From contig JAPYNU010000037.1 of the NCBI GenBank assembly GCA_028283245.1, positions 1-33,744 on the forward strand: a stretch of 33,744 nucleotides of DNA, written 5' to 3'. Under the pieces are notes generated by a model that worked only from the letters and a program-made list of their open reading frames with translations, was not told the origin of the DNA and searched no databases. Shown here in pieces: positions 23,848 to 30,451 of this stretch. The position numbers and the translations under genes are program-made. Position 1 is the first letter of the stretch, and the number at the start of each line of letters is the position of its first letter. The stretch is from Candidatus Aldehydirespirator catecholifindens (GTDB lineage Bacteria > Actinomycetota > Acidimicrobiia > Acidimicrobiales > Aldehydirespiratoraceae).

Positions 23848-25032
23848 TCAGGCGAGTGCATCAACTATTAGTTCTGTGTTGGTGCGCAGGAAGCCAATGT
23901 AGGTCTGAGCGCCGCTGCCTGCTGGGCCCAGACTGCCGGTGTAGAGGGTCACCACCTCAACATCGCCAACACGGGCGGCCAGCGCCTCAACATCGTCAGA
24001 GCTGTGCTGAGTTTCGGCAAAGACAGCCTTGATTCCTTCGTGCTCAATGATCTCTGCAAGTTCCTCAAGCTGCGCCGGATTGGTTTGCGCCATAGTGCTC
24101 GGGCTCGGGATGACGGTGCCGATCACCTCGAAATCGTAACGGTCGGCGTAGTAGCCGAGGGCATCGTGGTTGGTCACCAGCTTGCGACTCTCGGCGGGCA
24201 ACTGCTCAACCTCTGAGCTGATCTCAGCATCCACCGCCTCCAACTCGGTCACATAAGTCTCTAGGCAGGCTTGTACTGCTGCCGCGTCTAGTCCGAGATC
24301 CGTAGTCAGCACTCTCGCCAGAGCAGGCAGAGCCTCGGACACACGGTGCGGATCGAACCACACATGAGGGTCACCTCCGCTGTGGTCGTGTCCCTCGTGC
24401 TCGTCGTGGTCGCTGTGTTCGTCGTGTTCGTCTTCGTGTTCGTCGTGATCGTCGTGGTCGCTGTGTTCGTCGTGGTCTTCGTGTTCGTCGTCGTGGTCGC
24501 TGTGTTCGTCGTGGTCTTCGTGTTCGTCGTGGTCGTCATGGTCGCTGTGATCGTCGTCGTGGCCGTGATCGTGGCCACCTACGAATGTGAAGGGAATCGT
24601 GTCGACCTCATCGGCGAACTCAAATACAGCAGTGCCCGACTCTGCAACAGCCTCAAGAGTGTCTATTAATCCTTCCTCCAAATTGAGACCGTTGGCTACC
24701 ACCAGTGCAGCATTCTCCATGCGCGCCCTGTCCTGAAGTGATGGCTCATAGCCGTGAGGATCACCACCGACAGGTATGAGCGTCTCCACATTGACCATCC
24801 CGTCGCAAGCCACGTTTGACACGACATCAGCCCAGATGCCGGTGGTTGCAACGATGGCTGGTGCCTCTGTGTCTGTCGTTGGTGACGCTGATTCGCTAGA
24901 AGAGTCGTCCGAGCATGCTGCTGCAATCAGAGCCGCTCCAGCGAAGATGGAGACTGACGTCAGTGAAACCCTTCGAGCGGGTCGTTCGCCACTGACGAGG
25001 TCACGATCCTGAGTCTTCCTTGATAGTCGCAC
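23848..25032 (-). CDS. znuA: Zinc-binding lipoprotein of ABC transporter, with long His/Asp-rich loop
   Basis: GTG at 25032 is chosen because AAAGGAG precedes it by 7 nt; it gives 394 residues. After a lipoprotein signal ('VSIFAGAALIAAACSDDSSS') the ZnuA/SBP_bac_9 domain shows the metal ligands His in 'GGDPHGYEPSLQDR', His in 'GGDPHVWFDPHRV', His in 'KLVTNHDALGYYADRYDFEV' and an acidic 'FAETQHSSDDVEAL'. Between the first and second ligands lies a loop of about 75 residues made almost only of His, Asp and Glu. Such loops in ZnuA collect zinc. Divergent from the Fur-family gene with a shared 80-bp control region. Family and metal are clear; Mn is less likely given the loop. Confidence 0.9.
   Translation of the reverse strand: MRLSRKTQDRDLVSGERPARRVSLTSVSIFAGAALIAAACSDDSSSESASPTTDTEAPAIVATTGIWADVVSNVACDGMVNVETLIPVGGDPHGYEPSLQDRARMENAALVVANGLNLEEGLIDTLEAVAESGTAVFEFADEVDTIPFTFVGGHDHGHDDDHSDHDDHDEHEDHDEHSDHDDEHEDHDEHSDHDDHDEHEDEHDEHSDHDEHEGHDHSGGDPHVWFDPHRVSEALPALARVLTTDLGLDAAAVQACLETYVTELEAVDAEISSEVEQLPAESRKLVTNHDALGYYADRYDFEVIGTVIPSPSTMAQTNPAQLEELAEIIEHEGIKAVFAETQHSSDDVEALAARVGDVEVVTLYTGSLGPAGSGAQTYIGFLRTNTELIVDALA
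24379..24574 (-). repeat. Low-complexity His/Asp/Glu repeat in znuA
   Basis: Tandem units of about 24-36 bp built from GAC, CAC, CAT and GAG codons encode strings such as DEHEDHDEHSDHDD. The array forms the zinc-collecting loop. Its antisense strand gives a spurious Val/Phe-rich frame. Confidence 0.9.
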
Positions 25033-25076
25033 GGCTACGCTCCTTTGATGACGACAAACATGTCGTGGCACTATAT

Positions 25077-25091
25077 TGAGAGTGAGTCTCA
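25077..25091. promoter_or_regulatory. Candidate Zur/Fur operator
   Basis: TGAGA (25077-25081) and TCTCA (25087-25091) form a perfect inverted repeat around GTGAG, in the 82-bp gap between znuA and the divergent Fur-family gene. The core TGAGA-N5-TCTCA has the size and AT-flanked setting of a Fur/Zur box, though it is not a close match to the E. coli consensus. It would control both genes. Confidence 0.5.
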
Positions 25092-25114
25092 TAAACAATC
25101 CAAGCGGGGGAGCA

Positions 25115-25582
25115 TTGACGACAGGTCGTGATGGAGATGTAGTCCATGCTGACAGTGATCTGCATGGGGCAGTGGGCCGTCACCTCGCTCGGCACGACTA
25201 TCGCTACACCGCCGGTCGTCGCCGACTCGTTGACACCATGGCGGATGCAGGCAAGCCGGTGACGTTGCCCGACATAATTTCGGCGTCGCCGGACCTGTCT
25301 CCTAGTTCCGTTTATCGCAACTTGGACGTGCTGGAACGTTCAGGGGTAGTAGATCGGATCACCACCCGCGGTGATCATGCCTTCTTTGAGTTTGCTGAGC
25401 CGCTACTGTCGCATCATCATCACCTGATATGCATCGACTGTGGAATCGTCAAGGACTTTTGTCTTGATGACGAGGTTGAGAAGCGCGTCGATCGTGGTCT
25501 GCTCGAAGCTGCAGGTGAGGCCGGTTTCACCCCACTGCGACACAACGTCGACCTGCACGGCTACTGCCCCGACTGCAAGTAA
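25115..25582 (+). CDS. zur: Fur-family metalloregulator, probably Zur
   Basis: TTG at 25115 (after GGGGGAG) is preferred to the TTG at 25076, which would place the start inside the operator; it gives 155 residues. The N-terminal winged helix shows 'RYTAGRRRLVDTMADAGKPV' and 'SASPDLSPSSVYRNLDVLER'. The dimerisation domain has the His-rich 'LLSHHHHLICIDCGIVKDF' and C-terminal 'NVDLHGYCPDCK', giving the CxxC...CxxC structural zinc site of Fur/Zur. Position next to znuA/znuB makes Zur, the zinc-responsive repressor, the best call. The stop TAA overlaps the first base of a duplicated sigma-gene tail. Confidence 0.88.
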   Translation: MTTGRDGDVVHADSDLHGAVGRHLARHDYRYTAGRRRLVDTMADAGKPVTLPDIISASPDLSPSSVYRNLDVLERSGVVDRITTRGDHAFFEFAEPLLSHHHHLICIDCGIVKDFCLDDEVEKRVDRGLLEAAGEAGFTPLRHNVDLHGYCPDCK

Positions 25583-25662
25583 TGTCGAAGCTGCGTCACC
25601 CTTCAAGCGACACCGGAGCCCGAGACCTCCTCAACGTCTAACCCGCCGCTGGCCAGCTGGCC
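25582..25662 (+). repeat. 81-bp direct repeat, copy 2 (sigma-gene tail after zur)
   Basis: This detached copy of the sigma factor gene end starts at the last base of the zur stop codon (76/81 identical to 22809-22889). It would encode MSKLRHPSSDTGARDLLNV. All three coding differences are silent, so it was copied from, or once belonged to, a working gene. Confidence 0.95.
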
Positions 25663-25709
25663 GCGAAAAATCCTGCGTAATAAAGTCCGAAATCAAGCTC
25701 GAAACAGGT

Positions 25710-25964
25710 TCACTCTTGGACCTCAAAGTCGCCTCCGAATGCTTTGATGAGCCATTCTGGCGTTTCTGCGAAATCAGGGGCCATTTCAATGGCACCAGCT
25801 AGGCGGCCCGGTACCCGAGGTGCTTGCCGGGACCGGTATGCGCAGAGTCGAGCGACAGGGCGTCCGGCTCGCCCGAGCACTATTTCTTCTCCTTGTTCCA
25901 CTCGGTCAAGAAGTTTGGACAAGTTGGTCTTGTCTTCGTAGACGTTGACAACAGTTTCACCCAC
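25710..25964 (-). CDS. Phd/YefM-family antitoxin, orphan
   Basis: The 84-residue product starts 'GETVVNVYEDKTNLSKLLDR' and continues 'VEQGEEIVLGRAGRPVARLC', the typical DNA-binding N-terminal fold of Phd/YefM antitoxins ('NVxExKxxLSxLLxxVxxGExxxIxRxGxPVA'). The C-terminal part ('WLIKAFGGDFE') is the usual toxin-neutralising tail. The toxin gene, normally a PIN-domain VapC directly downstream, is absent: downstream lies the sigma-tail repeat. It may be a relic or act on an unlinked toxin. Start GTG 25964. Confidence 0.82.
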   Translation of the reverse strand: MGETVVNVYEDKTNLSKLLDRVEQGEEIVLGRAGRPVARLCAYRSRQAPRVPGRLAGAIEMAPDFAETPEWLIKAFGGDFEVQE

Positions 25965-26062
25965 GGCTCAATCCTCTTGCTCAGTTTAGTAGAGGTTTAG
26001 TCAGATCAGACCGTATTAGAAGTGAGTGAGCTTGCAGTTAAGGACCATCGCCAAAGACTTTT

Positions 26063-26125
26063 GGGACTGTTTCAGGCTTGTGCGGGCAGCAGGGGTTTGC
26101 CTCTGTGAGAGCTCAAGGCGCTCCA
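26063..26125 (-). pseudogene. Remnant of the znuB 3' end
   Basis: This 63-bp block matches 22931-22993 at about 53 positions. Read on the minus strand it gives WSALSSHRGKPLLPAQA and TGA, against WSAVSSHRSKTPLPAQA at the end of ZnuB. The similarity fades upstream, so it is the decayed tail of a second permease copy. It overlaps spurious frames in other phases. Confidence 0.8.
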
Positions 26126-26164
26126 CCATGTTACGGATCATGGCAGTCGCAGACAGCAGTGCAG

Positions 26165-26656
26165 CTAATCGTTTTGATCGTCGGAATCGGGAACTCTGTG
26201 AGCCAGGTTTAATTTGGCCACTCTCTCGCGTTTTGCTGCTCTTCGTCCCAACACGTTGACCCCGACGAGCGGAGCAAGCGCTGTCACAACAATGACGATT
26301 CCCGCAGTTGACTGCCCTGAGTTGATGAGTGCGAGAGAACCGAGCAGCGCTGTCATAGCGAAAATCCACGAGAGCACTTGCGCTCGGGTGGCTCTTCGGT
26401 CGTCGCCACGAATGACTAACCCCTCAAGCGTTTGCCGATGCTCTCCTTGAGAGATCACATCATCAACGATCTTGTGGGCGAGTTCCGGCTGGTGCTCAGC
26501 TAGACGCGCCATTGCATCTATGAGCGAGGGGAACAGCAGTTGGATCTGATGGAAAGATTGCTGAATAGCGATGTCTCGAATGCGAGGCGCGTCGTCAGCT
26601 TCGCCGCTTTGGTCCTGAGGGGCAGGGAGATGCCCGTCTGGGTCGGGCGAACTCAT
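26165..26656 (-). CDS. DUF2335-like membrane protein
   Basis: This 163-residue protein has a charged N-terminal half ('LFPSLIDAMARLAEHQPELA', 'QGEHRQTLEGLVIRGDDRRA') followed by two transmembrane helices ('VLSWIFAMTALLGSLALINS' and 'TAGIVIVVTALAPLVGVNVL') and a basic cytoplasmic tail. This is the layout of DUF2335 proteins, common next to toxin and defence genes; their function is unknown. The ATG overlaps the stop of the gene upstream (ATGA), so the two are co-translated. Confidence 0.7.
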   Translation of the reverse strand: MSSPDPDGHLPAPQDQSGEADDAPRIRDIAIQQSFHQIQLLFPSLIDAMARLAEHQPELAHKIVDDVISQGEHRQTLEGLVIRGDDRRATRAQVLSWIFAMTALLGSLALINSGQSTAGIVIVVTALAPLVGVNVLGRRAAKRERVAKLNLAHRVPDSDDQND

Positions 26657-26874
26657 TCAGAAGGCAGAGGCTTGTGGGAGGCTAGTACTTTCTGAGTGTC
26701 TTCTTCAACGGCTAGCCAGTCTTGGAGCACCGCGAGTAGATCTGCCTCTTGCGGTGACGGCGAAGTGTTGTAGGTGTCGTAGGTGCCGAAGAAGTCAAAC
26801 AGTCGGGCGATGCCGTGCAGCGCTCGAGGACGCGCGAACAAGAAAGTGCTGCGGGAACTCAGCTGTTCATTCAT
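26653..26874 (-). CDS. Small hypothetical protein coupled to the DUF2335 gene
   Basis: From ATG 26874 the product has 73 residues: 'MNEQLSSRSTFLFARPRALH', then 'GIARLFDFFGTYDTYNTSPS' and 'EADLLAVLQDWLAVEEDTQK'. I do not know the family. It is soluble and acidic at its C-terminus. The ATGA overlap with the DUF2335 gene suggests they form one complex. An in-frame upstream codon 9 nt earlier is less likely. Confidence 0.65.
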   Translation of the reverse strand: MNEQLSSRSTFLFARPRALHGIARLFDFFGTYDTYNTSPSPQEADLLAVLQDWLAVEEDTQKVLASHKPLPSE

Positions 26875-26955
26875 GCATCGCAACGTTACGCGATCAGCGT
26901 GCTTACTGCCAACCTCATCTCCGAGTAGATCTGCTCAAGCCGATAGGCTCGGGGG

Positions 26956-27051
26956 TGGCGGAGGTGGACGGGAATCGAACCCGCCGGACGGGGATCGCCC
27001 GTCCCACCCGCTTTGAAGGCGGGGGAGCCCACCAGGCGCTCAGACACCTCC
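26956..27051 (-). tRNA. selC: tRNA-Sec (anticodon TCA)
   Basis: The minus strand gives a 96-nt tRNA including an encoded CCA. It starts GGAGGTG at 27051 and ends CACCTCC-G-CCA at 26956. The anticodon stem-loop is CCCGC-CTTCAAA-GCGGG with anticodon TCA at 27014-27016. The variable arm is very long and G/C-rich (GGGACGGGCGATCCCCGTCC), and the T-arm has GGTTCGATTCC. An anticodon that reads UGA, a 96-nt length and a long extra arm together identify selenocysteine tRNA. It provides the means to read the in-frame TGAs at 12786, 14122 and 14128. selA, selB and selD are not in the window. Confidence 0.95.
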
Positions 27052-27128
27052 GTTGCGAAGGCTAACCGCTGCGACCAACTTGCCTCGAAGAGGTCGCAGA
27101 CAAGTTATTGACCACTACGCTTTGCAGA

Positions 27129-27212
27129 GTGAAAAAATGCAAATGGATCATCGGTTTGGCCGTGCTCGTAACAGTAATCGTCATTCTCGCTCGCAAGATC
27201 CAGGAGAACTGA
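27129..27212 (+). CDS. Possible 27-residue membrane microprotein
   Basis: GTG at 27129 opens MKKCKWIIGLAVLVTVIVIL followed by ARKIQEN and TGA: two lysines, a single hydrophobic helix and a basic end, the typical form of small membrane proteins. It precedes yqeC by 15 bp in the same frame. The ribosome binding site is weak, so this stays tentative. Confidence 0.4.
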   Translation: MKKCKWIIGLAVLVTVIVILARKIQEN

Positions 27213-27227
27213 CGTAGCGTCTGCAGC

Positions 27228-28049
27228 GTGCGTGTCACCGAACTCGCCGGTGTCGCCGAAGCTTTGGAGCTGACTGGACGGTCGCTGACAGCGCTGGTTG
27301 GCGGAGGCGGCAAAACCACCCTGCTATTCGCACTGGGACGGACACTGTCGCCGCGCACTCTGCTTACCACCACAACACGTATGGGGCGTGATCGCACCGG
27401 CGGCTTCGCTTGTCTAATCGCGCCCGATGACAACAGCCTCGCCACAGCTTGCAACACCCACGAAACGGTTCTGGCATGGCGCAGCACCGATGAGCGCAAG
27501 GCGATCGGCTTCGCTCCTGAAGTCGTTGACCGCTGGTTCGCCTCAGGTATAGCTGATCGGATAGTTGTTGAGGCTGACGGCGCACGGCGACGGCCCTTCA
27601 CTGCGCCTGCTGCTTGGGAACCGCCGATCCCATCGTTGTCCACCGACGTGCTGGCTTGTATAGGTGCCGAGGCTTTGGGATACGTGATAGCCGATCGGGT
27701 GCATCGACCCCTGCGGGTGGCTGCGGCTGCTGGATGCTCGCCTTATCAGCGGTTGACACCTCAACGCGCTGCGGTTGCGCTGACCAGCGATTTGGGTCTG
27801 CGCAAGAATGTTCCCTCTACGGCGCGCTTCACGGTGGTGGTGTCTGGAGCCGATCCTCAAGATCCGCAGGTGCAGGAGTTGGTCGCTGAGCTTGATCGGC
27901 TCAGCACAGCTTCACTGGTAGTGATAAAAAACTGCAAAGACCTCGCCGAAACCACCGAAGCGAACAAGATCGCCGACACCGCTGACAACACCAGCAGCGT
28001 CGGCACTGTCGACGCTGCTGCTAGCGAGTTCGGAAGCGTGCGCCGATGA
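27228..28049 (+). CDS. yqeC: YqeC-type selenium-linked accessory ATP/GTPase
   Basis: This 273-residue protein carries the P-loop 'LTALVGGGGKTTLLFALGRT' near 20-38, 'LLTTTTRMGRDRTGGF', 'RIVVEADGARRRPFTAPAAW' (Walker B-like) and 'EPPIPSLSTDVLACIGAEAL'. These match the YqeC family, named for its linkage to selenium-dependent molybdenum hydroxylases (with selD and mocA-like genes), where it is thought to help make a selenium-containing cofactor. Its location just after tRNA-Sec supports selenium metabolism. No hydroxylase is in view. Start GTG 27228; an ATGA overlap couples it to the oxidoreductase. Confidence 0.83.
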   Translation: MRVTELAGVAEALELTGRSLTALVGGGGKTTLLFALGRTLSPRTLLTTTTRMGRDRTGGFACLIAPDDNSLATACNTHETVLAWRSTDERKAIGFAPEVVDRWFASGIADRIVVEADGARRRPFTAPAAWEPPIPSLSTDVLACIGAEALGYVIADRVHRPLRVAAAAGCSPYQRLTPQRAAVALTSDLGLRKNVPSTARFTVVVSGADPQDPQVQELVAELDRLSTASLVVIKNCKDLAETTEANKIADTADNTSSVGTVDAAASEFGSVRR

Positions 28050-29656
28050 CACGCGCCACGCCAGCACCAGCAGCTGACTTTGATGCGATTGTGGTGGGCG
28101 CTGGGCACAACGGCCTAGTTTGCGCCGCCTACCTGGCTCGCGCTGGTGTCAAGACTCTGCTCATTGAGGGTCGCGACACCGTCGGCGGATGTGCCTCGAC
28201 GGTCAGCGATCTCGGCGCTCGCTTCAATATCTGCAGCTGCGACCACGCTCTGGTGCGCCTCATGCCCCTGATCACCGATCTTGACCTAGCGACTCACGGA
28301 CTGCGTTACCTGGAAGCCGATCCCAGCAGCGTCTACCTTGATCACGACGGCAACCCGCCCTGGCTGTTTTTTCACGATTCCGAGCTGACGATCGAGTCGA
28401 TCGGACGTAACCGCCCTTCTCAGGCTCGGGCTTACCGCCGCTACCTCAAAGATGCGTTCAGTGTGGCGGAGCTGACTCTTGAAACAGCCGTCGGCCAAGC
28501 TTCAACACCGCAGATGCTGGCCCGAGTAATGGCTCGCCGAGGCCGGGGAGGCATGCGCCTCATGCAATGGGCTCGCTCCAGTGCGCTGGAAGTGCTGAGC
28601 CGTTACTTCGACGATGAGGCTCTGATCATGCCCGCGGTCAGTAACGGTCCGACCGTCTGGGGCATCGCCCCCGACGCACCCGGTTCTGGTCTGGCAGCAG
28701 CGCAGTATGCGGCGCGTCACCTAGTAAAGACCGGACGTCCCGTCGGTGGCAGCGGAGCGCTGACAGATGCTTTGGCGGCTTCGTTCAAAGCATCAGGCGG
28801 AGAGCTTCGCTGTAGTTCTACGGTGGATGGTTTGCTCACTGCGGACCGACGGGTGTGCGGAGTTCGACTCGCAGACGGCACCGAGATCACTGCGCCAGCG
28901 GTGACAGTCACTTGCGATCCGGTGATCGTGGCAGCTCAGTGGCTCAAGCCATCAGCTGATGCGCCAGCACGGGGCGTGTCTCGTTCGTGGCGAGCCCGTC
29001 GCTTCGTTGAGCGAGCTCGCGTGGCGACACCAGGCGACGGGTATCAATCCAAAATTGACGCAGTTGTTAGCGAAGTGCCCCGCTACCGGGCGCTGCAAAA
29101 CTCGAATCTGCTTGACCTGTTCGACGGACGTGACCCAGCTGAGTCCAACTATGTGATTTCACCGACTGTTGCTGAGTTAGCCGAAGCTCATCGTCTGCGT
29201 GCAGCGGGGCGGATCGCGAAGCGTCCCACATTGCTAGCCAACGTGCCTTCGGTGCTGGATCCGTCGATGTGCAGCAGCGATGGGCATCATGTATTAAGCC
29301 TTGAAACGCTGTTTACGCCTTATCACCTCAAGGGAGGCTGGGAACACTCATCGGAGCCTGACCGCTGGCTGAAAGTATGGTCAAATCTGCTTGAACCGGA
29401 TTATCTCGAGTCGCTTCGTCGTTATCGGACCATGACCCCAGAGCGCTACGAGAGCGAGTTCTTCCTGCCACGCGGCTACACGCCCTCATATCGGGGCTCG
29501 CCATTGTCGACGCTTCTGGGCCACCGCCACGAACTGAGCCGCCATCGTGCGCCTGTGCCTGGTTTGTTCATGTCGGGTGCGGGCACATTTCCAGGTGCAG
29601 GTGTCTGGGGTGCCTCTGGTTGGCACGCCGCCAACGCCGTGCTGCGATCGCTATAA
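28046..29656 (+). CDS. FAD-dependent oxidoreductase, phytoene-desaturase/PYROXD2-like
   Basis: This 536-residue flavoprotein has the N-terminal FAD-binding motif 'DAIVVGAGHNGLVCAAYLAR' at about 13-32, 'LIEGRDTVGGCASTVSDLGA' and a C-terminal 'GLFMSGAGTFPGAGVWGASG' that contacts FAD. This is the phytoene dehydrogenase-like NAD(P)/FAD oxidoreductase group, with PYROXD2 as closest animal relative. Substrate unknown; there are no carotenoid genes nearby. It overlaps yqeC by 4 bp, so the two are probably co-expressed. Confidence 0.88.
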   Translation: MTRATPAPAADFDAIVVGAGHNGLVCAAYLARAGVKTLLIEGRDTVGGCASTVSDLGARFNICSCDHALVRLMPLITDLDLATHGLRYLEADPSSVYLDHDGNPPWLFFHDSELTIESIGRNRPSQARAYRRYLKDAFSVAELTLETAVGQASTPQMLARVMARRGRGGMRLMQWARSSALEVLSRYFDDEALIMPAVSNGPTVWGIAPDAPGSGLAAAQYAARHLVKTGRPVGGSGALTDALAASFKASGGELRCSSTVDGLLTADRRVCGVRLADGTEITAPAVTVTCDPVIVAAQWLKPSADAPARGVSRSWRARRFVERARVATPGDGYQSKIDAVVSEVPRYRALQNSNLLDLFDGRDPAESNYVISPTVAELAEAHRLRAAGRIAKRPTLLANVPSVLDPSMCSSDGHHVLSLETLFTPYHLKGGWEHSSEPDRWLKVWSNLLEPDYLESLRRYRTMTPERYESEFFLPRGYTPSYRGSPLSTLLGHRHELSRHRAPVPGLFMSGAGTFPGAGVWGASGWHAANAVLRSL

Positions 29657-29724
29657 AATCTTGCCGTAGGCATTCTTGACGTAGTTGCCCCCTCTGAACG
29701 ACAAGAACTACATCAAGATTGCAA

Positions 29725-30390
29725 TCACGGAGTATCGCCCCAGCGTGAGATAGTGCCAGCATCAATGCCAAGTTGCTCCAAAGCCCGCACCACTGTGTGG
29801 TCAACAAGGTCTTGGATCGACTTTGGTCGTGTGTAGAAGGCAGGCACCGGCGGATACACCACCGCCCCGATCTCGGCTGCCTGCGCCATCAGCCGCAAAT
29901 GCCCAAGATGCAATGGTGTTTCACGCACCATCAGCACCAGCGGCCTTCGTTCCTTGAGCGTCACATCCGCAGCTCGTGACACTAGGTCGCTGCCGTAGGA
30001 GTTGGCCACCGCCGACAGCATCTTGATAGAGCAAGGGGCTATCACCATCCCGGCGGTGACATACGAGCCTGACGAGATCGGTGCGGCGATGTCACGGGCA
30101 CCATGCACCACATCAGCCAAAGCCTCAACGTCAGCAGGCGACAGGTCGGTTTCGTATGCCAGAGTCTGGCGCCCAGGCCCGGTTATCACCAAATGGGTTT
30201 CCACTTCGGTAATGTCGCGCAGCAGTTCCAAGGCACGGATCCCAAAAATCACTCCAGTGGCACCGCTGATCGCCACCACCACACGACGCAGCGTGCTCGG
30301 TGTCGCACCCGTTGCTGGCCCCTGCTCAGCATTCATCTCCTGCTCAGCATTCATCTCCTGCTCAGCATTCATCTCCTGTCCAGCATTCAT
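29725..30390 (-). CDS. ubiX: Flavin prenyltransferase UbiX
   Basis: This product of up to 221 residues has UbiX signatures 'RRVVVAISGATGVIFGIRAL' at about 36-55, 'APISSGSYVTAGMVIAPCSI' and 'VLMVRETPLHLGHLRLM'. UbiX joins dimethylallyl phosphate to FMN to form prenyl-FMN, the cofactor of UbiD, encoded just upstream on the same strand. The N-terminal 24 residues are four copies of MNAxQE/G encoded by an 18-bp repeat, so the true start is unclear; the family normally starts about 35 residues later at 'RRVVVAISG'. Confidence 0.92.
   Translation of the reverse strand: MNAGQEMNAEQEMNAEQEMNAEQGPATGATPSTLRRVVVAISGATGVIFGIRALELLRDITEVETHLVITGPGRQTLAYETDLSPADVEALADVVHGARDIAAPISSGSYVTAGMVIAPCSIKMLSAVANSYGSDLVSRAADVTLKERRPLVLMVRETPLHLGHLRLMAQAAEIGAVVYPPVPAFYTRPKSIQDLVDHTVVRALEQLGIDAGTISRWGDTP
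30319..30390 (-). repeat. 18-bp tandem repeat carrying start codons at ubiX
   Basis: Four copies of ATGAATGCTGAGCAGGAG (first and last copies vary slightly) form the 5' end of ubiX. Every copy carries two ATGs and an AGGAG, so repeat number changes the number of possible start sites without changing the reading frame. Confidence 0.9.
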
Positions 30391-30451
30391 CTAGCATCCA
30401 AGACTTGATCACAACTCGCTTGGGTGTCGTCAAAGGCCATTGCTCAAGAAC

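Noticed and set aside
24346..24669. Plus-strand Val/Phe-rich ORF opposite the His-rich loop of znuA
   Set aside because: It is the antisense of a GAC/CAC repeat; the composition has no independent coding support.
22809..25662. Complete integrative element with att sites
   Set aside because: The direct repeats fit, but there is no integrase, transposase or excisionase between them, so only a recombination footprint is claimed.
26016..26369. 117-residue minus-strand ORF overlapping the DUF2335 gene
   Set aside because: It runs across the znuB remnant in a different frame and overlaps the better-supported DUF2335 frame.
27129..28049. TGA at 27210 as a third Sec codon joining the small membrane ORF to yqeC
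   Set aside because: The frames are in register, but YqeC families start at about 27228, the join has no Cys-like motif, and I see no good hairpin right after the TGA.
30319..30390. CRISPR-like array
   Set aside because: The repeats are contiguous 18-bp units without spacers and are in frame with ubiX.
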